In this document: one piece after another, positions 11,962 through 23,649 of the stretch
Layout: each line of letters begins with the position of its first letter
Position numbering within the stretch: the first letter of the stretch is position 1
Source: Alectoria sarmentosa
Taxonomy: Eukaryota > Ascomycota > Lecanoromycetes > Lecanorales > Parmeliaceae
Length of the DNA: 64,000 nucleotides
Reading direction: 5' to 3'
Assembly: GCA_009733775.1 (NCBI GenBank)
Contig: WOGZ01000017.1
Location: forward strand, 186,001 to 250,000
Translations under genes and position numbers: made by a program
The notes under the pieces: model-generated
The model's input: only the letters and a program-made list of their open reading frames with translations
Told to the model about the DNA's origin: nothing
The model's database searches: none

Positions 11962-13950
11962 ATGTCTAGCCAGTATGAAACAAAAGCCAAAGGAAATGGT
12001 CCAGACAGTTTCCGTGATGTCAAGGGTCTCTCCAGAGAGAGGCCTTGGCTACTGCCTTCAGTTCGTGTTTCAAAAATCAGAGTGAAACCCAACTTCGTGT
12101 GCTCCAGCTGACGGCTTTGGCAAACCTCAGAATCGTAAACTTCGACACCTCCAGGGCATCTCTCTACGTAACCTGGCCCTCTCCTCACCACCCACCAGAA
12201 CTCGTGGGAAGGCGATAGACGACGAGTCCCTACCTCACGCGCTCAAGACCTCTGCGAAAATTCTTTCCCAGCGCGAGAACAAGCTTGAACACTCGAGGTC
12301 GTCAAGTGACTTGAGGTTACCACTCAAAGTGAATGGCTTGGCCGAGGCGGAGGATTCAAAAGATGATGCACCACCCGCAAGGCCAAAGCCTCCAAGCAAG
12401 ATCAGAAGAAGAAGTACACTAAATTGGACAAATGCGGCCCCCAGGGTTAGACAGACGAAGTTGGAAGATGTGGCCCGGGAAAGGATGGCCGATACATGGT
12501 TTTCACTTCATTGTTCTGGCATGAACGAGCCCATCTACGTGAGCGAGATTATCGAGAAAGCCATGAACCCAAGCTTTCGGTTCTTTGATCTTAATGTCTA
12601 CGGCCCTGCGGTAACTCGACTTGATGAGCTGACTATCAAATACTGGGCGAAAACAGAGAACATGGATCGGTATGTCTTATTGGTTGAATTGCAGCTGTGT
12701 CTTCGCTCGCTTCAATTCATTGGTAAATCCGTTCGTCTGATTCACTCCGTCCTCTCAAGTCAATTCTGACCGTGTTGAGTATTTAGCTTGAGAGCTTCCA
12801 CCATCCTCTTCCTCAAAATTGCATACTATTCCACCTTTCAGACGGTATCTACACAAGCTTTACTGACCTTCCACTGGATGAGCTTGTCCTGGCTGCTACC
12901 AAATCACCCAAGCAACCACACGGACTGCAGCCTACAACTTCTTTTGATGCCCTGATGCGATTGTCAAATCTTGATGATTGCATTCAAGACGCTCTTTCCA
13001 CTCGTGAGAAGCTTGCTTCGCAGATCAGTCATCTTCTGGAAGAGGAAAAGCAATCCTCGGACACAATGAACTCCTCTTCGCAAGCTGAACAGAGCCTGGT
13101 CTCCACCAATCGCTCGCTCACAACGTGTCAACGACAACTCACAGCCGCCCAAACCCGGCGATCTGAGCTCCAAGCAAGCCTAAATGCCCGTCGCGATGCC
13201 ATTACTTCCGGAGACACCACACGACAGAGAGCGCAAACGAATCTTGCCTCTGCACAAACGAATCTCAGCTCTCGGAGATCTCTTTTGCAAACGATGAAGT
13301 CATCGGTTTCGGGTCAAATCCGCCGCATCTGTGAAGACCTCTTGCGTATCTACCCAATCGAGCCTATCGACCACAAGCCTCTTTCCTTTACCATCCGAGG
13401 TTTGCACCTGCCAAATGCTGCATCTCCGTCCACCTCTCCAAACGCTGACCCCGAAGTGACTGCTGCTGCTCTTGGTATTGTGGCTCATGTCACGAATCTG
13501 CTCTCATTCTATCTTTCCGCCCCACTTCCTTATCCACCTACACCTCATGGCTCAACATCCACAATCTTCGACCCGATCTCGACGAGCATGCAATCACATG
13601 CAGCGCGTACTTTTCTACTGTACGAGAAAGGGGCTGTCACTTACAGATTTGAGTACGGAGTATTTTTGCTGAACTCAGACATCGAGCTTCTGATGAGCAG
13701 GCAGGGCTCAAGGATGGTGGATCAAAGGCACACATTACCGAACCTCAAATACTTGCTCACTGTGCTCACAGCAGGTAAAGGAGAGCTGCCTGTGAGGAAG
13801 AAAGGTGGAGCTAGGGTCTTAGAGGATAGCGGTATCGGTGAGCCAAGGATTCCGAATGAGCAGAAGCAGGAGGGCGAGAAGAGTTCGCTCATGAACGGGA
13901 AGCCCTATGGCAATACTAAAAGAATGGCAGATAAAACACAGAATACATGA
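11962..13950 (+). CDS. UVRAG/Vps38-family subunit of the PI3-kinase complex
   Basis: Subunit of the Vps34-Vps15-Vps30 class III phosphatidylinositol 3-kinase complex II, acting in endosomal and vacuolar sorting. Three exons (11962-12060, 12131-12730, 12787-13950) give 620 residues. N-terminal NRKLRHLQGISLRNLALS is typical of fungal UVRAG orthologues. A C2-like region follows (about residues 125-230: ADTWFSLHCSGMNEPIYVSE, LLVELQLCLRSLQFIGKSLE, LFHLSDGIYTSF). Then comes a coiled coil (about 295-385), and the ATG14/UVRAG C-terminal domain has YRFEYGVFLLNSDIELLM and TLPNLKYLLTVL. Both introns need the unusual donor GTTCGT; each has a CTGAC branch and restores the expected frame and protein. The usual GTAAAT eight bases before donor 2 would break the frame. 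No RUN-like extra domain is seen. Confidence 0.8.
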
Positions 13951-14340
13951 AATACCGTATCCAGAAATTTCAATCACTCTTTTTCATGGGAGTTGTTTCT
14001 TCGTTTTTCTCAAACCTTAACCTACAGGAGCTTCATTAATTGAGATATACTGGTTGACCAATCAATTGCCTGACGTTGCTCCGACTTGTCCTGAGAAAGT
14101 TTCCCAAGTTCAGACCAGCTGTCTCCTTTTTCCTTACGCATTGCGTATATTGTACGTCTGGTTTCCGCTGATCCAGCCCGTCAATTCTCAATCGATATGC
14201 TCTGCACACAGTCTCTCTACATGCTCTCCACTGCAATTCATGTCCTGCGTCCCCAAGTTCCCCCGGTCCACTGTTGTCCTGACCCAGCTTTCTGTGACCA
14301 TCTGTTACCTTCATATATACAAACATAACCATGTCTTTTC
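13951..14340. other. Intergenic stretch
   Basis: 3' flank of the UVRAG homologue. Nothing beyond short chance frames is seen. Confidence 0.4.
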
Positions 14341-16750
14341 CCACTTCTTGTTTGGGGAGCTCATTTTTTCTTTTGACGGGTACTCAACAGGTAATGGCAT
14401 TGGTAGTATTTCTTGAGAGTTGCAATCCGTCGGCGCTTCAGGACGGAGCCGCCGAAATGGAGGCGATGAGTCCAACCATGACGTTCAACATGCGATGGAG
14501 CTCCCGTTTTCTAGCAGCTATGAGTTGCAATCTCGCTCTCTCTATTGGCCCGCAAGAGCGTCCAACGCCTCATCGACGATGAAACTTGTCTCGGAGAGGA
14601 CTTCGAAATCGGAGACTAAGACGCCACGGATTCAGATGAATCTGAGTCCGCCTCCCGCTACTCGTCACAATCCGAATACGAAGACGGCTTTCTGACCAAA
14701 TTGAGCCGCAGAAGGCCGAAGAATATCAGCCAAAGATCAGCTTCCAGCCCAAATTGAATTTCTCCGTGTTTTCGCAAGACTGACGAAACTTGATCACCTA
14801 ACGATTCTCACCTCCATTTTCTATCACGTTTCATAGCCCACATCACTCTGGAGCATCGGCAGCTTAGCAGAATCCATGAGGAGCAAATGTACGTGGATTT
14901 TAGTATGACCGACAACGATCTCATGGTAGGCGATGACAGAAAGGAAGTCTTCCGTGCTGCAGCCGATGATCAATGGGTTGCTAAACATCAGGAAGACGTT
15001 GATCCAGTCCAAAACGTTATTGCGTCATCCTTCAATTGCTACACGTTCGAGTTCGTGTCAAGATGTTGGGCGTGTCGAAGCTTGACACCCTTTGATAGCT
15101 ACCGGATTCTCAGACGCTCAAGGCGTGGGCAGGTACTAGTACGGATGAGCCTGAGGGCCAGAATGTCATAGGAAGAAAAACGACGGCATTCTTCGCCGCT
15201 GGAATGTTGGAAAATAGATCACAGACAACTTCACAAATATCGTCCTCCTTTGTCGAATGAATCCAACGATGTGGTGTAGCGTATGGTAACGAAAGCAGCG
15301 TTGCCTTGGTCGAGCAGCGTCAATTGATGCAAAGTCACTCTGATCAGATTGCGCGACTGCAAATGCAGTCGAACCAGCATACTCAGCAAATCGGAGAGTT
15401 TCAGACTGAGGTCCGCGTTCTTCGAGACGCATCACTCGGAGATACCTAGACATGAAGGCATCGTTTCATCGAAATCTACCGCAGGGATGTTCGAAGGATC
15501 TCAATCCCCATCAATCACCCAGAATCCGACAAGGAAACATTCGGCCACACAACGGAGACTGTGTCACTGACGCAGATGTCGGAGTCGGCGACTCATTTTC
15601 CTACGCAGATCCCACAATGGTCCACAACTCATTCCACATGTTCCTCAAGAGAGCCTAGAAGACCGCAACCAAGGCCTTCGAATCAAGAGCGCGGTTGATG
15701 ACGGACTAGGTCAAGTATGCGAGGTGCAGAAAGACCACGTTCCGGACAGCCAGATAATGCTGCCGTCAACTTCTAAATCCAAGCCTTGGTGGAAGGGGAA
15801 GACGAAGGCACAGATCGCGTTCGACGCAAAAACGGTAACGACGAAGGGTCAGAAAAGAAAGGATACGCATAAAGGAAAAGTCCTGATTGATATCTAACCT
15901 CTACGGAAGAAAGCAGTGAAATCTTCCACCAAAGCGAGTGGAAATACTCGATTAAGATGCAAATCGCAAATATACCGTCGCAGAAAAACCTCTTCACAGT
16001 TCTAAGATTAATCATATTTATCATCGAGATACGTTGCAAAACATAATCAAGGAAATCGAAAAGCTCATTGTGAGATCTTTCGTCAAGTTGTCGTTTGAAT
16101 GATATTAATAAATCTTATCGGTAGCTTGAGGTCGAGAGGATTCTATTGAGTAAGAAAATCGCTGCGCAAACTCATTTAGACATCGCAGAAGGGAGGAATC
16201 AGTTATAGATTTTAAAATTGGACTTAGAGGCGAGGAAGAGATATCAATTATCTTGAATAATGTCTCTGTCTATGAATAGAGCGATGAACTCAAGGCCACG
16301 AATCGGGACATGGAGACTACCATCGCGTACAAAGACCAGGCTGTCGATGCGCGTCCAATCACCTTGGGATTAGTAAGGAAGACATGCATGAATCCATATT
16401 GGGCACGTGAGGACGTATCCAGGTTTCCATTTGCCATCCCCATAGGATGTGTCAAGGATTACGAGAATCATCCTTGGGAAGGAGGCATTCTCTCCAACAG
16501 AAGGAGAGACAAGAGAGGAGGCAACTAAGCAACTGGAAACCCTCGAGTACTTCCGAGTGTATCGGCTCCAAGACAGGACACGAGTCTGAATTTGGAACGG
16601 TGTCAAAGATTTCCGCTTCAAGGATCCGAGCAACTATCTAGAAGTGAGTCACAAAGCACCGCCGGCAACAGTGTTCAGGGAGGATCAGGATTCGAGCTAC
16701 ACCAGAGAAGAGGCACAGCAAGTCGGCAGTACAACCTTTGGGCCACGAAG
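14341..16750 (+). pseudogene. Decayed coiled-coil protein gene (relic)
   Basis: Stretches of coding-like plus-strand sequence occur in changing frames and are broken by stops. Around 15309-15449 one frame reads LVEQRQLMQSHSDQIARLQM and on through GEFQTEVRVLRDASLGDT, a heptad-rich coiled coil ending in TAG. At 15453-15700 a second frame continues (FIEIYRRDVRRISIPINHPE, then TEVSLTQ-like and PRRPQPRPSNQERG). At 16130-16640 further helical pieces appear (LEVERILLSKKIAAQTHLDI; EATKQLETLEYFRVYRLQDR). Codon-like composition and helix propensity persist across frames, as expected of a gene disabled by indels and point changes. I do not recognise the family, and the ends are approximate. Confidence 0.4.
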
Positions 16751-16859
16751 CCACACCCTTAAGCTATTGTTAAGGATCAGTCAAGTGGTTGTAAAAAGCA
16801 TGCCTTGTCTATGAGAAAGATTCCTACCTAAGTACTACTGCCAAGCCTTGCCCAGGTAC

Positions 16860-17240
16860 CTTACTCAAGAAATGGTATGTTCTGCTAGTAAAAGCAGGTA
16901 CATCCTCCATTCCATAACACCTCCCCCCCACAAAAAGGACTGCTCGTCCCGAGCGTCACAAGATCACCCTTGGACCGTGCTGGGAAATGTGCTGGGTTAC
17001 GTGCTGGGCCATGGCTGAGGTGGACGTCGAATGCATTTGCTGGGAAACGTGCCGGGGAATATGCTGAGGAGAGTGCAGTGCGACCAGAAGGCAGTCCGAA
17101 AGGGACTCCGAATTACACTGCATTGAAAAGTGTAGAGGCGGCTGCGGGACCTCGCGCCACCAATGGGTCTCTTCCATTCCCCCTCTACGTATACGCTTTG
17201 TTAACTTTTCGTCTCATAAAATCCGTATTAATTGTGACAT
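16860..17240. repeat. Imperfect short tandem repeat and possible LTR remnant
   Basis: Between about 16975 and 17070 a degenerate unit resembling TGCTGGGAAAYGTGCTGGG recurs four to five times; read on the minus strand it gives an AQHVTQHISQH-like peptide. Just upstream, 16913-16921 is CCATAACAC, followed by a C-run and an A-run. An imperfect hairpin then follows (GCTCG TCCC GAGCG, 16940-16953). A CATAACA end next to such a segment is reminiscent of a retrotransposon LTR/primer-site junction, but no matching TGTTATG end or gag/pol frame is visible. Transposon origin is only a suggestion. Confidence 0.3.
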
Positions 17241-17825
17241 TTGCAGATTCCCCTCGATCCCCCATCTGCCTGGTCGACGGAAGAACTTGTCGCTTGTTTC
17301 CTTGCCACCCATCATCATCTCCCCCTCATGCAAATTCACGTTTACGAAATTTTCTCTGCCATCGACCCCCTCAATCAGCCAGGAGACGAACCCATCGACG
17401 GCGGATTTTTCATTTCGCGTTGGGAAGCCCAGGTAGTGAGGGAATCGCCGGCGTGGCGCTTCGCGTCACAAACTGCCGACGAAATAATGCGGGATGACAT
17501 CATTCACTTTTGGCACTATTGCAACAATCGTGATTATCGCTGGTTGTGTCGAAGTCTGGCTTGGACGAGCCGGCAGTCCTTTGTGACACTTTGCGACGAC
17601 GAAGTCATAAGGTGGCAGATTGATGCTGTCCCCTTTTTTACTAACCTTGTGTTAGATTGTTGCATGATCCTGACTGATGACGTGGACAGCAGTCTAAGCT
17701 CAGCAACAGTACCCATATGTTGTACTGAGCTCAAGAAGGATATGGTGATATCGTACGAATACTTTGTCTCATTTTCCATTCCGTCTTGTTGCCCAAAGTC
17801 TTGTATTTCCACTTTCAGAGAATGA
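17241..17825 (+). CDS. Hypothetical protein fragment
   Basis: An open frame of about 194 codons with no ATG at its 5' limit. TTTGCAG precedes ATTCCC at 17244, so it may be a 3' exon after a splice acceptor; the first internal ATG is at 17328. The residues are coding-like: WSTEELVACFLATHHHLPLM, then IHVYEIFSAIDPLNQPGDEP, then WEAQVVRESPAWRFASQTAD and a Trp/Cys-rich WHYCNNRDYRWLCRSLAW. No family is recognised. The downstream part loses this character and probably includes an intron or decay. It lies in a relic-rich, gene-poor tract, so it may be non-functional. Confidence 0.3.
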   Translation: MQIPLDPPSAWSTEELVACFLATHHHLPLMQIHVYEIFSAIDPLNQPGDEPIDGGFFISRWEAQVVRESPAWRFASQTADEIMRDDIIHFWHYCNNRDYRWLCRSLAWTSRQSFVTLCDDEVIRWQIDAVPFFTNLVLDCCMILTDDVDSSLSSATVPICCTELKKDMVISYEYFVSFSIPSCCPKSCISTFRE

Positions 17826-18310
17826 TTTATTCAGGGCCTGGATACTGCCATTGCCCAGCTTCTCCAAACATAGAAGAGATGAGCAACACGCTGAACTCCC
17901 ACGACATACACGTAAGCCAAAACGAGGCCGAAATTTGGGACCTGGCTATCGCCAATGGCCGGCTTCTCCGAGCGCAAGAAGCATTGATGGAAAGCAAACC
18001 TCCCAAGATATACGAGCAAGCGCCACGTTGGAATTGACCGATCTGCTCCGGGCGTCTGAAAACCAATGTCTTCGGACGACCCCCGGTTTGAAAAACTGTG
18101 CGAGCTTCATCCAGAGCTCAGCCGACTCTCTATACACATATTACTCCTATGGTACCCAAGCCTGTCAGCCTTGAACCGCAGCATCTCTCGGGTCAGTACC
18201 ATGGCCATCGCCCGCTCTTCCCCACTGATCGAGTCCTATTCGGACCACAAAAGAGCTTTCAGGTGTTAGGTCTTCAGCACCATGATTCTCCTTATTTTAT
18301 CCACTGACTC
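17826..18310 (+). pseudogene. Short coding relics
   Basis: Frame-shifted pieces such as AEIWDLAIANGRLLRAQEAL (17930-17990) and MSSDDPRFEKLCELHPELSR (18066-18125) look coding-derived but are cut by stops and frame changes. They may belong with the preceding frame or with the coiled-coil relics on either side. No function can be assigned. Confidence 0.25.
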
Positions 18311-19515
18311 AGACAAATCAGTCTTTGTTCTTGGAAACGATACTTTGTTCGTCGCTGAAAAGAAGGTCAATGAGCTGAAGACTCTGCTGACTCAACGCAA
18401 TCTCGGCGCTATCACCTAGGAGGGTTGGAACACCTAGAGCTGGGTAGTAACCTGCACACGGAAATGAAAGACTCCGTCTGCACCGAGACGTAAAGGTGGT
18501 GGATCGCGCCAAGTGATCTGAAAGTGAGGCTAACCTTCTTACTTCAATAACTTGACAACCCTTAACCACACCCATTTCGACCTCCTTTTGGTGCCGCTTG
18601 TGCCAATTTTCAGTACATCATGGTCCATTTCATAATTTAAAGCCTCTCACCTTCATATCATTGCAGGGCTAAGACAAACCCCTACTGTTCGTTCGTCGGA
18701 TCATTTTATCACCCGAACTTAACTTCAACCATCATTACTTTCACTAAATGACTGCGCTTCCTAGATGGTTTGAGAGAACGGACTACCAAAACTGTCAAGG
18801 GACCTTGGCGATTTACATGCCTTCAGTGGCAACTGTGCCTTGATTCCACCTTGGCTTTGCTTTCTTTCTGTTTGTGATGAGTTATATTACGTACTAGCCA
18901 TGTACTAGTAACCATTTTTCTAATCTTTCGGTGACTATAATGTGCCAGTAGTTGATCTTCTCGGTTTCTTCTCAGCAATCTTGAATGGTCTGACACACGG
19001 GACGTACGTACTGATAGTACTTCTCATTAGCATTTGAAGTATATACTGTAACAGACTTTGAAACCTGTTCATCAAGTTTGATTGATGCAGGTTATACTGC
19101 CGTTCAAGTACAACTTAATTTACGTGATATCACTGCAACGAACTCTCAAAATTTCCATTCTATATACAAGATCTTGTGAATATCCAGTCGCTTTTGGTAA
19201 ACGCATCCGATCATTGATCTGTTTCTCGTTTCAAATGCTTTCAAATGCATGTTTTGAGTATACTACGATGATTCTTTCCCATTTTCTCTTGTTTCGCTTA
19301 ACAATAAACAATAAAAATATATTGAAGTTCTCCTTCCCTCTTCTCTTTTTTTTTGCTCTTTGTCGCAGGAAAGCTTTTCGACAGGTATCGTGCTACCAAG
19401 ATTTCAAACCCAAAGCACAACATACCAACAAACGGCATCGGCCAAAACCAGCCTTTCTTTCCTGCGAGCGATTATACCACCAAACCCTCTTCTTCTTCTT
19501 CTTCTTCTCCTCCGC
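18311..19515. other. Gene-free AT-richer stretch
   Basis: Only short frames and pyrimidine tracts (for example 19345-19360 and a CTT run near 19487-19510) are seen. The CTT run is a simple (TTC)n repeat. No gene is supported. Confidence 0.4.
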
Positions 19516-20350
19516 CATGAGAGTTGCATCTTCCTGCAATGAAACCCTTCCGACGAACACGGAAAGGTGCCAGAATCCCAAGCAGCTTTCTACACTGCCC
19601 CTATCGAGACTGTTCGCCGCGAATTGGTGTCCTACAGGATAGCCCTTGGCAACCTAGTGAATGTAACCGAGGAACAGCGCCTGATTCTGACGAAAGTCAA
19701 TCTCATCATTATCGACGAAAAGAAGTCCACCTCTTGCAGACCGATGACGAAGATAGCTTGTCCGTCCTGAAAAATGTGGGTAGTAACTTCAGCTTAAAGG
19801 AGCGCAAAGGAGCGTAGAAAAGGGTGCAAGTCTAAGCTCATGACGAGCTGGTGTACACCTGGGCGCATGAGAGGGCTGCGCTAGCTACAACCACGCATTG
19901 AAAAGCGGGGATCGATGCCAAAGATGTTGATGTAGTCCCGGGGAGCGCTCCAGCAGAAATTGGCATCTGAATTCGCCAAATATCAAGAATCTTGCAACGG
20001 TGATACAGGGAGCGACTACAAATGAGTCATGAGAGCACTCCAAAGTACGACCAAGACCTCTTGCACAGACCTCCCGGAGCGATGCACATTTCCGAAATTG
20101 GTAGCTACGATTTTGGTGGTAGTGGACATCCCGGCGATTCGTTGCGAGTGCGATTCCGACAGTTCTCGGATTTATTCTGAACGCACCAAGTAGGACTGTT
20201 CTGGGATCCTTTAAGCGGAAAATAGAAGAAGAAGGCAGGATGTCGCGAGAAAGAGACGAATGACCTTTTCCTTTAGACCTATGCCATGGCTCAAGCTATT
20301 TACGCAGCAGTCTCAGGATAAGAAGGGAGAGTACGGCTAAGGGAGGTCGT
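19516..20350 (+). pseudogene. Second decayed coiled-coil gene relic
   Basis: Coding-like helical segments occur in successive frames. One is at about 19570-19735 (ESQAAFYTAPIETVRRELVS, then YRIALGNLVNVTEEQRLIL). Another is at 19949-20025 (LQQKLASEFAKYQESCNGDT), ending in TGA. Heptad-rich character and broken frames resemble the relic at 14341-16750, so the two may be remnants of one gene family or one large gene. The family is unknown. Confidence 0.35.
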
Positions 20351-20771
20351 CCATTGTTGATCTGAAAGCGTGGGATGATAGCGTGATTCATTATTGGCTT
20401 TGCAAGATATCCTGATGCCGATCTCAAAATCTTGTATATTTCTTGCTACAGACTGCATTGCTTTCTGTCAGAGCTTTCAATTTTGTCCATGGATAGACAT
20501 ACGTGAGTCAAGTCTTGGTGTATGTTATCAAGAATAAACGGCCTACAAAACTTGTGCAAAAAGCTCGATACTGTGGACTCAACGAACTTGTACGAGGAGG
20601 TTAACAAACAGACACCTCCATTTTTTAAACCCCAGAATGCAGTAGGTAGATACAACAATACGCAACCATCAATATATGCCATTTATACAGAATTCGCGTT
20701 ACTCACATACTCACGATCCATCCTCGTACTGAGATTCGTACATCCCATTTCGCGTGCTTGTTTCATGGCAT
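20351..20771. other. Intergenic stretch
   Basis: 3' flank of the GH127 gene. Nothing recognisable is seen. Confidence 0.4.
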
Positions 20772-23350
20772 TTATGATCGACTGACGGAGAGATCAACCG
20801 TCGGAAGCTCAGCCATGTGATTCTTCAAGCTCCCATACGGTCTCAGTACCACATTCGTCACATTGCCAGTACAGTTTCGATGACTCACACCCTCAGGTAG
20901 AGCGGGCAACGGCGCTGGTAGTCCATTGTACAACGGCCAATCGATTTCACAGCCCTTGCCAGAAATGTACGTAGGTGGGCCTTGATAGTCGAAAACGGAT
21001 TTCCGCAAGGCTAGTTCTGATGTACTGTTCAACGTGGTGTGGAAGGTCAGGGATGAGATATCGATAGCCATATTCCAGGGTTTGGTATTTGTAAATGCAA
21101 AGTCGTGAACCTCTTTGGGAATGAATGGTGTGCTGGTGTTGTAGGGAGCGCCATGGGAGTAGGAATCGTTGTAAAGGGAATTGGCCAGCGTGGTGACGGT
21201 TTGTCCGACATCGAGAGCATAAAGTATCGCGCCATAGTAGATAGCAGTTGTTGAGTTTGCTCGTTGTTCAAGGCGGATATTAGCGCCAATGGTGTAGGTC
21301 AACGTACTGGTTCCAGACCAAAGAGAAACAGGCATCATTCCAGTACGAGGATCTGGAGTGAGTGGAGTTGCGTCGTTTTCGTTGAGACTGATTGAGGAAG
21401 CGTCCAATGCAGACCAGGATGGCACGCGAAGGTAGAGAATGAACGGCGAAGTGGTGGTGACATTGTAATACAGTACTGGACTGAACGGATAATTGGTCGT
21501 GCATGTGATCACGATATCAGTAATCATCTTCGTGGTGAACGAGACTTGAGCTGGACCAAGTAGAGCGTGGCCTAAGTCGTTGTCGCCAATCTCGACAAAG
21601 GAAGCGGAAAGGAACTTCGGTAGTCCTTGTGGCATATTGACTGTACAGCATGGATAATTAGGTTCTAAATACGGTCAGCGCCAGCAATGGAGACACCGCT
21701 GGGCAGATTGTCACCTAATCCGTAAATAATGCCGTTGTCACCAACATTCCAGAATGGGTTATTGCCAGAGAATTGCTTTGCGTACGGCTCATTAGGCACC
21801 GCAAGATATTGGTGGGCCCAATGGTCTGCAGTTATGCTGACCGGTAGCGCGTTGAAAGCAGCACGCTCGCATCGATCCGCGAAGTCGTTATCGCCCAAAG
21901 TGTGATACAAGTAGGACATTGAATACATCGTCTCTACTGCTGTGCACAGCTCGGAGCCTCTGTTAGCGTTGAGCGAGGACTCTCTTTCGTCCCCAATAAT
22001 ACTCCCGGCCGGATCTCCATGGTAGCTGAATGTCCATTTCACGCCGTTGCGATTGTTTTCTAAGATCGAGTCGTTACCCGTAAATCGATAGATAGTTGCA
22101 CCGGCTTTGAGGCCTTGAGCAGCGTTGACAGCGTGAACAAAAGGGAATCGTGACGAATCTCCGTTAATTGGGTCCTGGGTGGTATCAAGGTCCGCGAAAA
22201 TGAAATTATCCTCAGTCCAGTAGCTAGGCCAGTCGAAGCCACGGGACTCAAGCAGATACATGGTGTCGAGCATCATTGTCTGATTTCCCAGCGGATAATT
22301 CTCGTACAGCCATTGCAAGGAGATCAGCATGTCTGGGAACCTCACTCGACCCCAAATTTGCGTGAGTCCAGTATTCTCCACCAGCATATAGTGCATCAGC
22401 TCAATGAAAGCATACATGGCAGGAATGACTCTGTTGGCTTGTGTAATATCAGCTTCGATAAGCTGGATAAATCCAAGAAAGAGAGGGAACCGCCCCCAGA
22501 GGTCTCTATCAGCAGGAGCTTCTGGACCGAGCCAGCCATCATCCCACTGATGCGCGACAATGTATTCCGTGGCATCCTCTACTTGAGCAATCAGACGAGA
22601 GTCGTCCAGGCCTATTGAGGTTTGAGAGTCAGCATTCATTCTGACTACCAGCCACGAGAGCCAAGGCAGACCCTGAGAATATGACACTCCTGATGCGTGT
22701 CTCGTAAATCTACTTCCTGCCTGCTTGAAATGGGAACGGTTCCATGAAGATGCTTACCATACGCAAGAGGGACAAGCCCATTGAACCAGTAAGGTAATCC
22801 CTCGTTCAGGATGGAGTATTCGGAATCTCCTCCAATCCAAGGAGAGTGGTGCACTATATGGTAGAACTCATACTGGTGCCCAGCTAGGCCATCTGCCATA
22901 AGTGTCAATTGTTGGGTCATCCATCCCAACGGTTGGATGGAGCCAAGTGGAAGCGGCTGGAATGTGAAGGGAGCCAGTGCTTGATAGTCAGCCATATTGG
23001 AAAGATAGAAGCTCCCAATACTCACAGTTAAGATTTGAAGTTGGGCACGAACTCTTCAAAGGCCAATCTTCAGCAGGATGCCAGCTGTGAAAGCATCGAA
23101 AGAGGCGGACTGTGCCGCCTAGCTTGTTCCAACGGACGAACAAGTAGAGGAGGAGAGCCAAAGTTAGAAATTTCGCCGCACTCAGCCATCTCGTCTCATT
23201 TCTTGACGTTTCATCCTGGGGGCTGTGGTCCTTCAGCTCGTACCCAAGCGAGCGGTTCTTTTCAGTACAAACCGCTGCCACTTCTTCATCTTCTTGTCCT
23301 CTGAGATGTGATGGCAAAAGGCCGGTACTATGCTTTGACTTTGATTGCAT
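20772..23350 (-). CDS. GH127-family protein (beta-L-arabinofuranosidase-like)
   Basis: Glycoside hydrolase of the GH127 (former DUF1680) family, characterised as beta-L-arabinofuranosidase in bifidobacterial HypBA1. Exons 23026-23350, 22758-22979, 21715-22611 and 20772-21664 splice in frame to 778 residues. An alpha/alpha-toroid core runs from about residue 110 (FQPLPLGSIQPLGWM; GLDDSRLIAQVEDATEYIV; HQWDDGWLGPEAPADRDLWG), followed by beta-sandwich sequence in the last exon. The zinc-thiolate site is complete: Glu-x-Cys in GSELCTAVETM (about 403-405) and the CC pair in NYPCCTVN (487-488), matching HypBA1 Glu338/Cys340 and Cys417/Cys418. Unusually, residues 1-~75 are hydrophilic and precede one membrane segment (FLTLALLLYLFVRW), suggesting a type II anchor rather than a cleaved signal peptide. 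Several NxT/S sequons in the C-terminal half fit a secretory-pathway location. The substrate is not certain. Confidence 0.82.
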
Positions 23351-23649
23351 ACTCAGACATTGTCTTACCAAGAGCGAGGTTTGGGGACTTTACAACAGTA
23401 CAGTAGTCCCGGGTGAGGCGCCAAGCCTTTTAGCTCATTCAACATGGCCTTGTCGCGAAACGAATGGAGATCTATCAAATTTGCAGCCATAAGTCAGTCA
23501 GATCGTAAAAATTCGACAGGATTAGAATCGCAAGCTCATGTAATAGAGACTTTGTATACAAGAGACTTAGGTTTGAACTTTGACTATAATTTTAGGATGA
23601 ATCCAATCCTATAGTCCTTTTTTCGGTTACTCTACTGACATCTCTGCCT
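23351..23649. other. Intergenic stretch
   Basis: 5' flank of the GH127 gene (promoter region). No frame or repeat is seen. Confidence 0.35.

Noticed and set aside
22988..23350. N-terminal membrane exon as a separate small gene
   Set aside because: A 46-nt intron with a GCTGAC branch joins it in frame to the GH127 body, so one gene is simpler.
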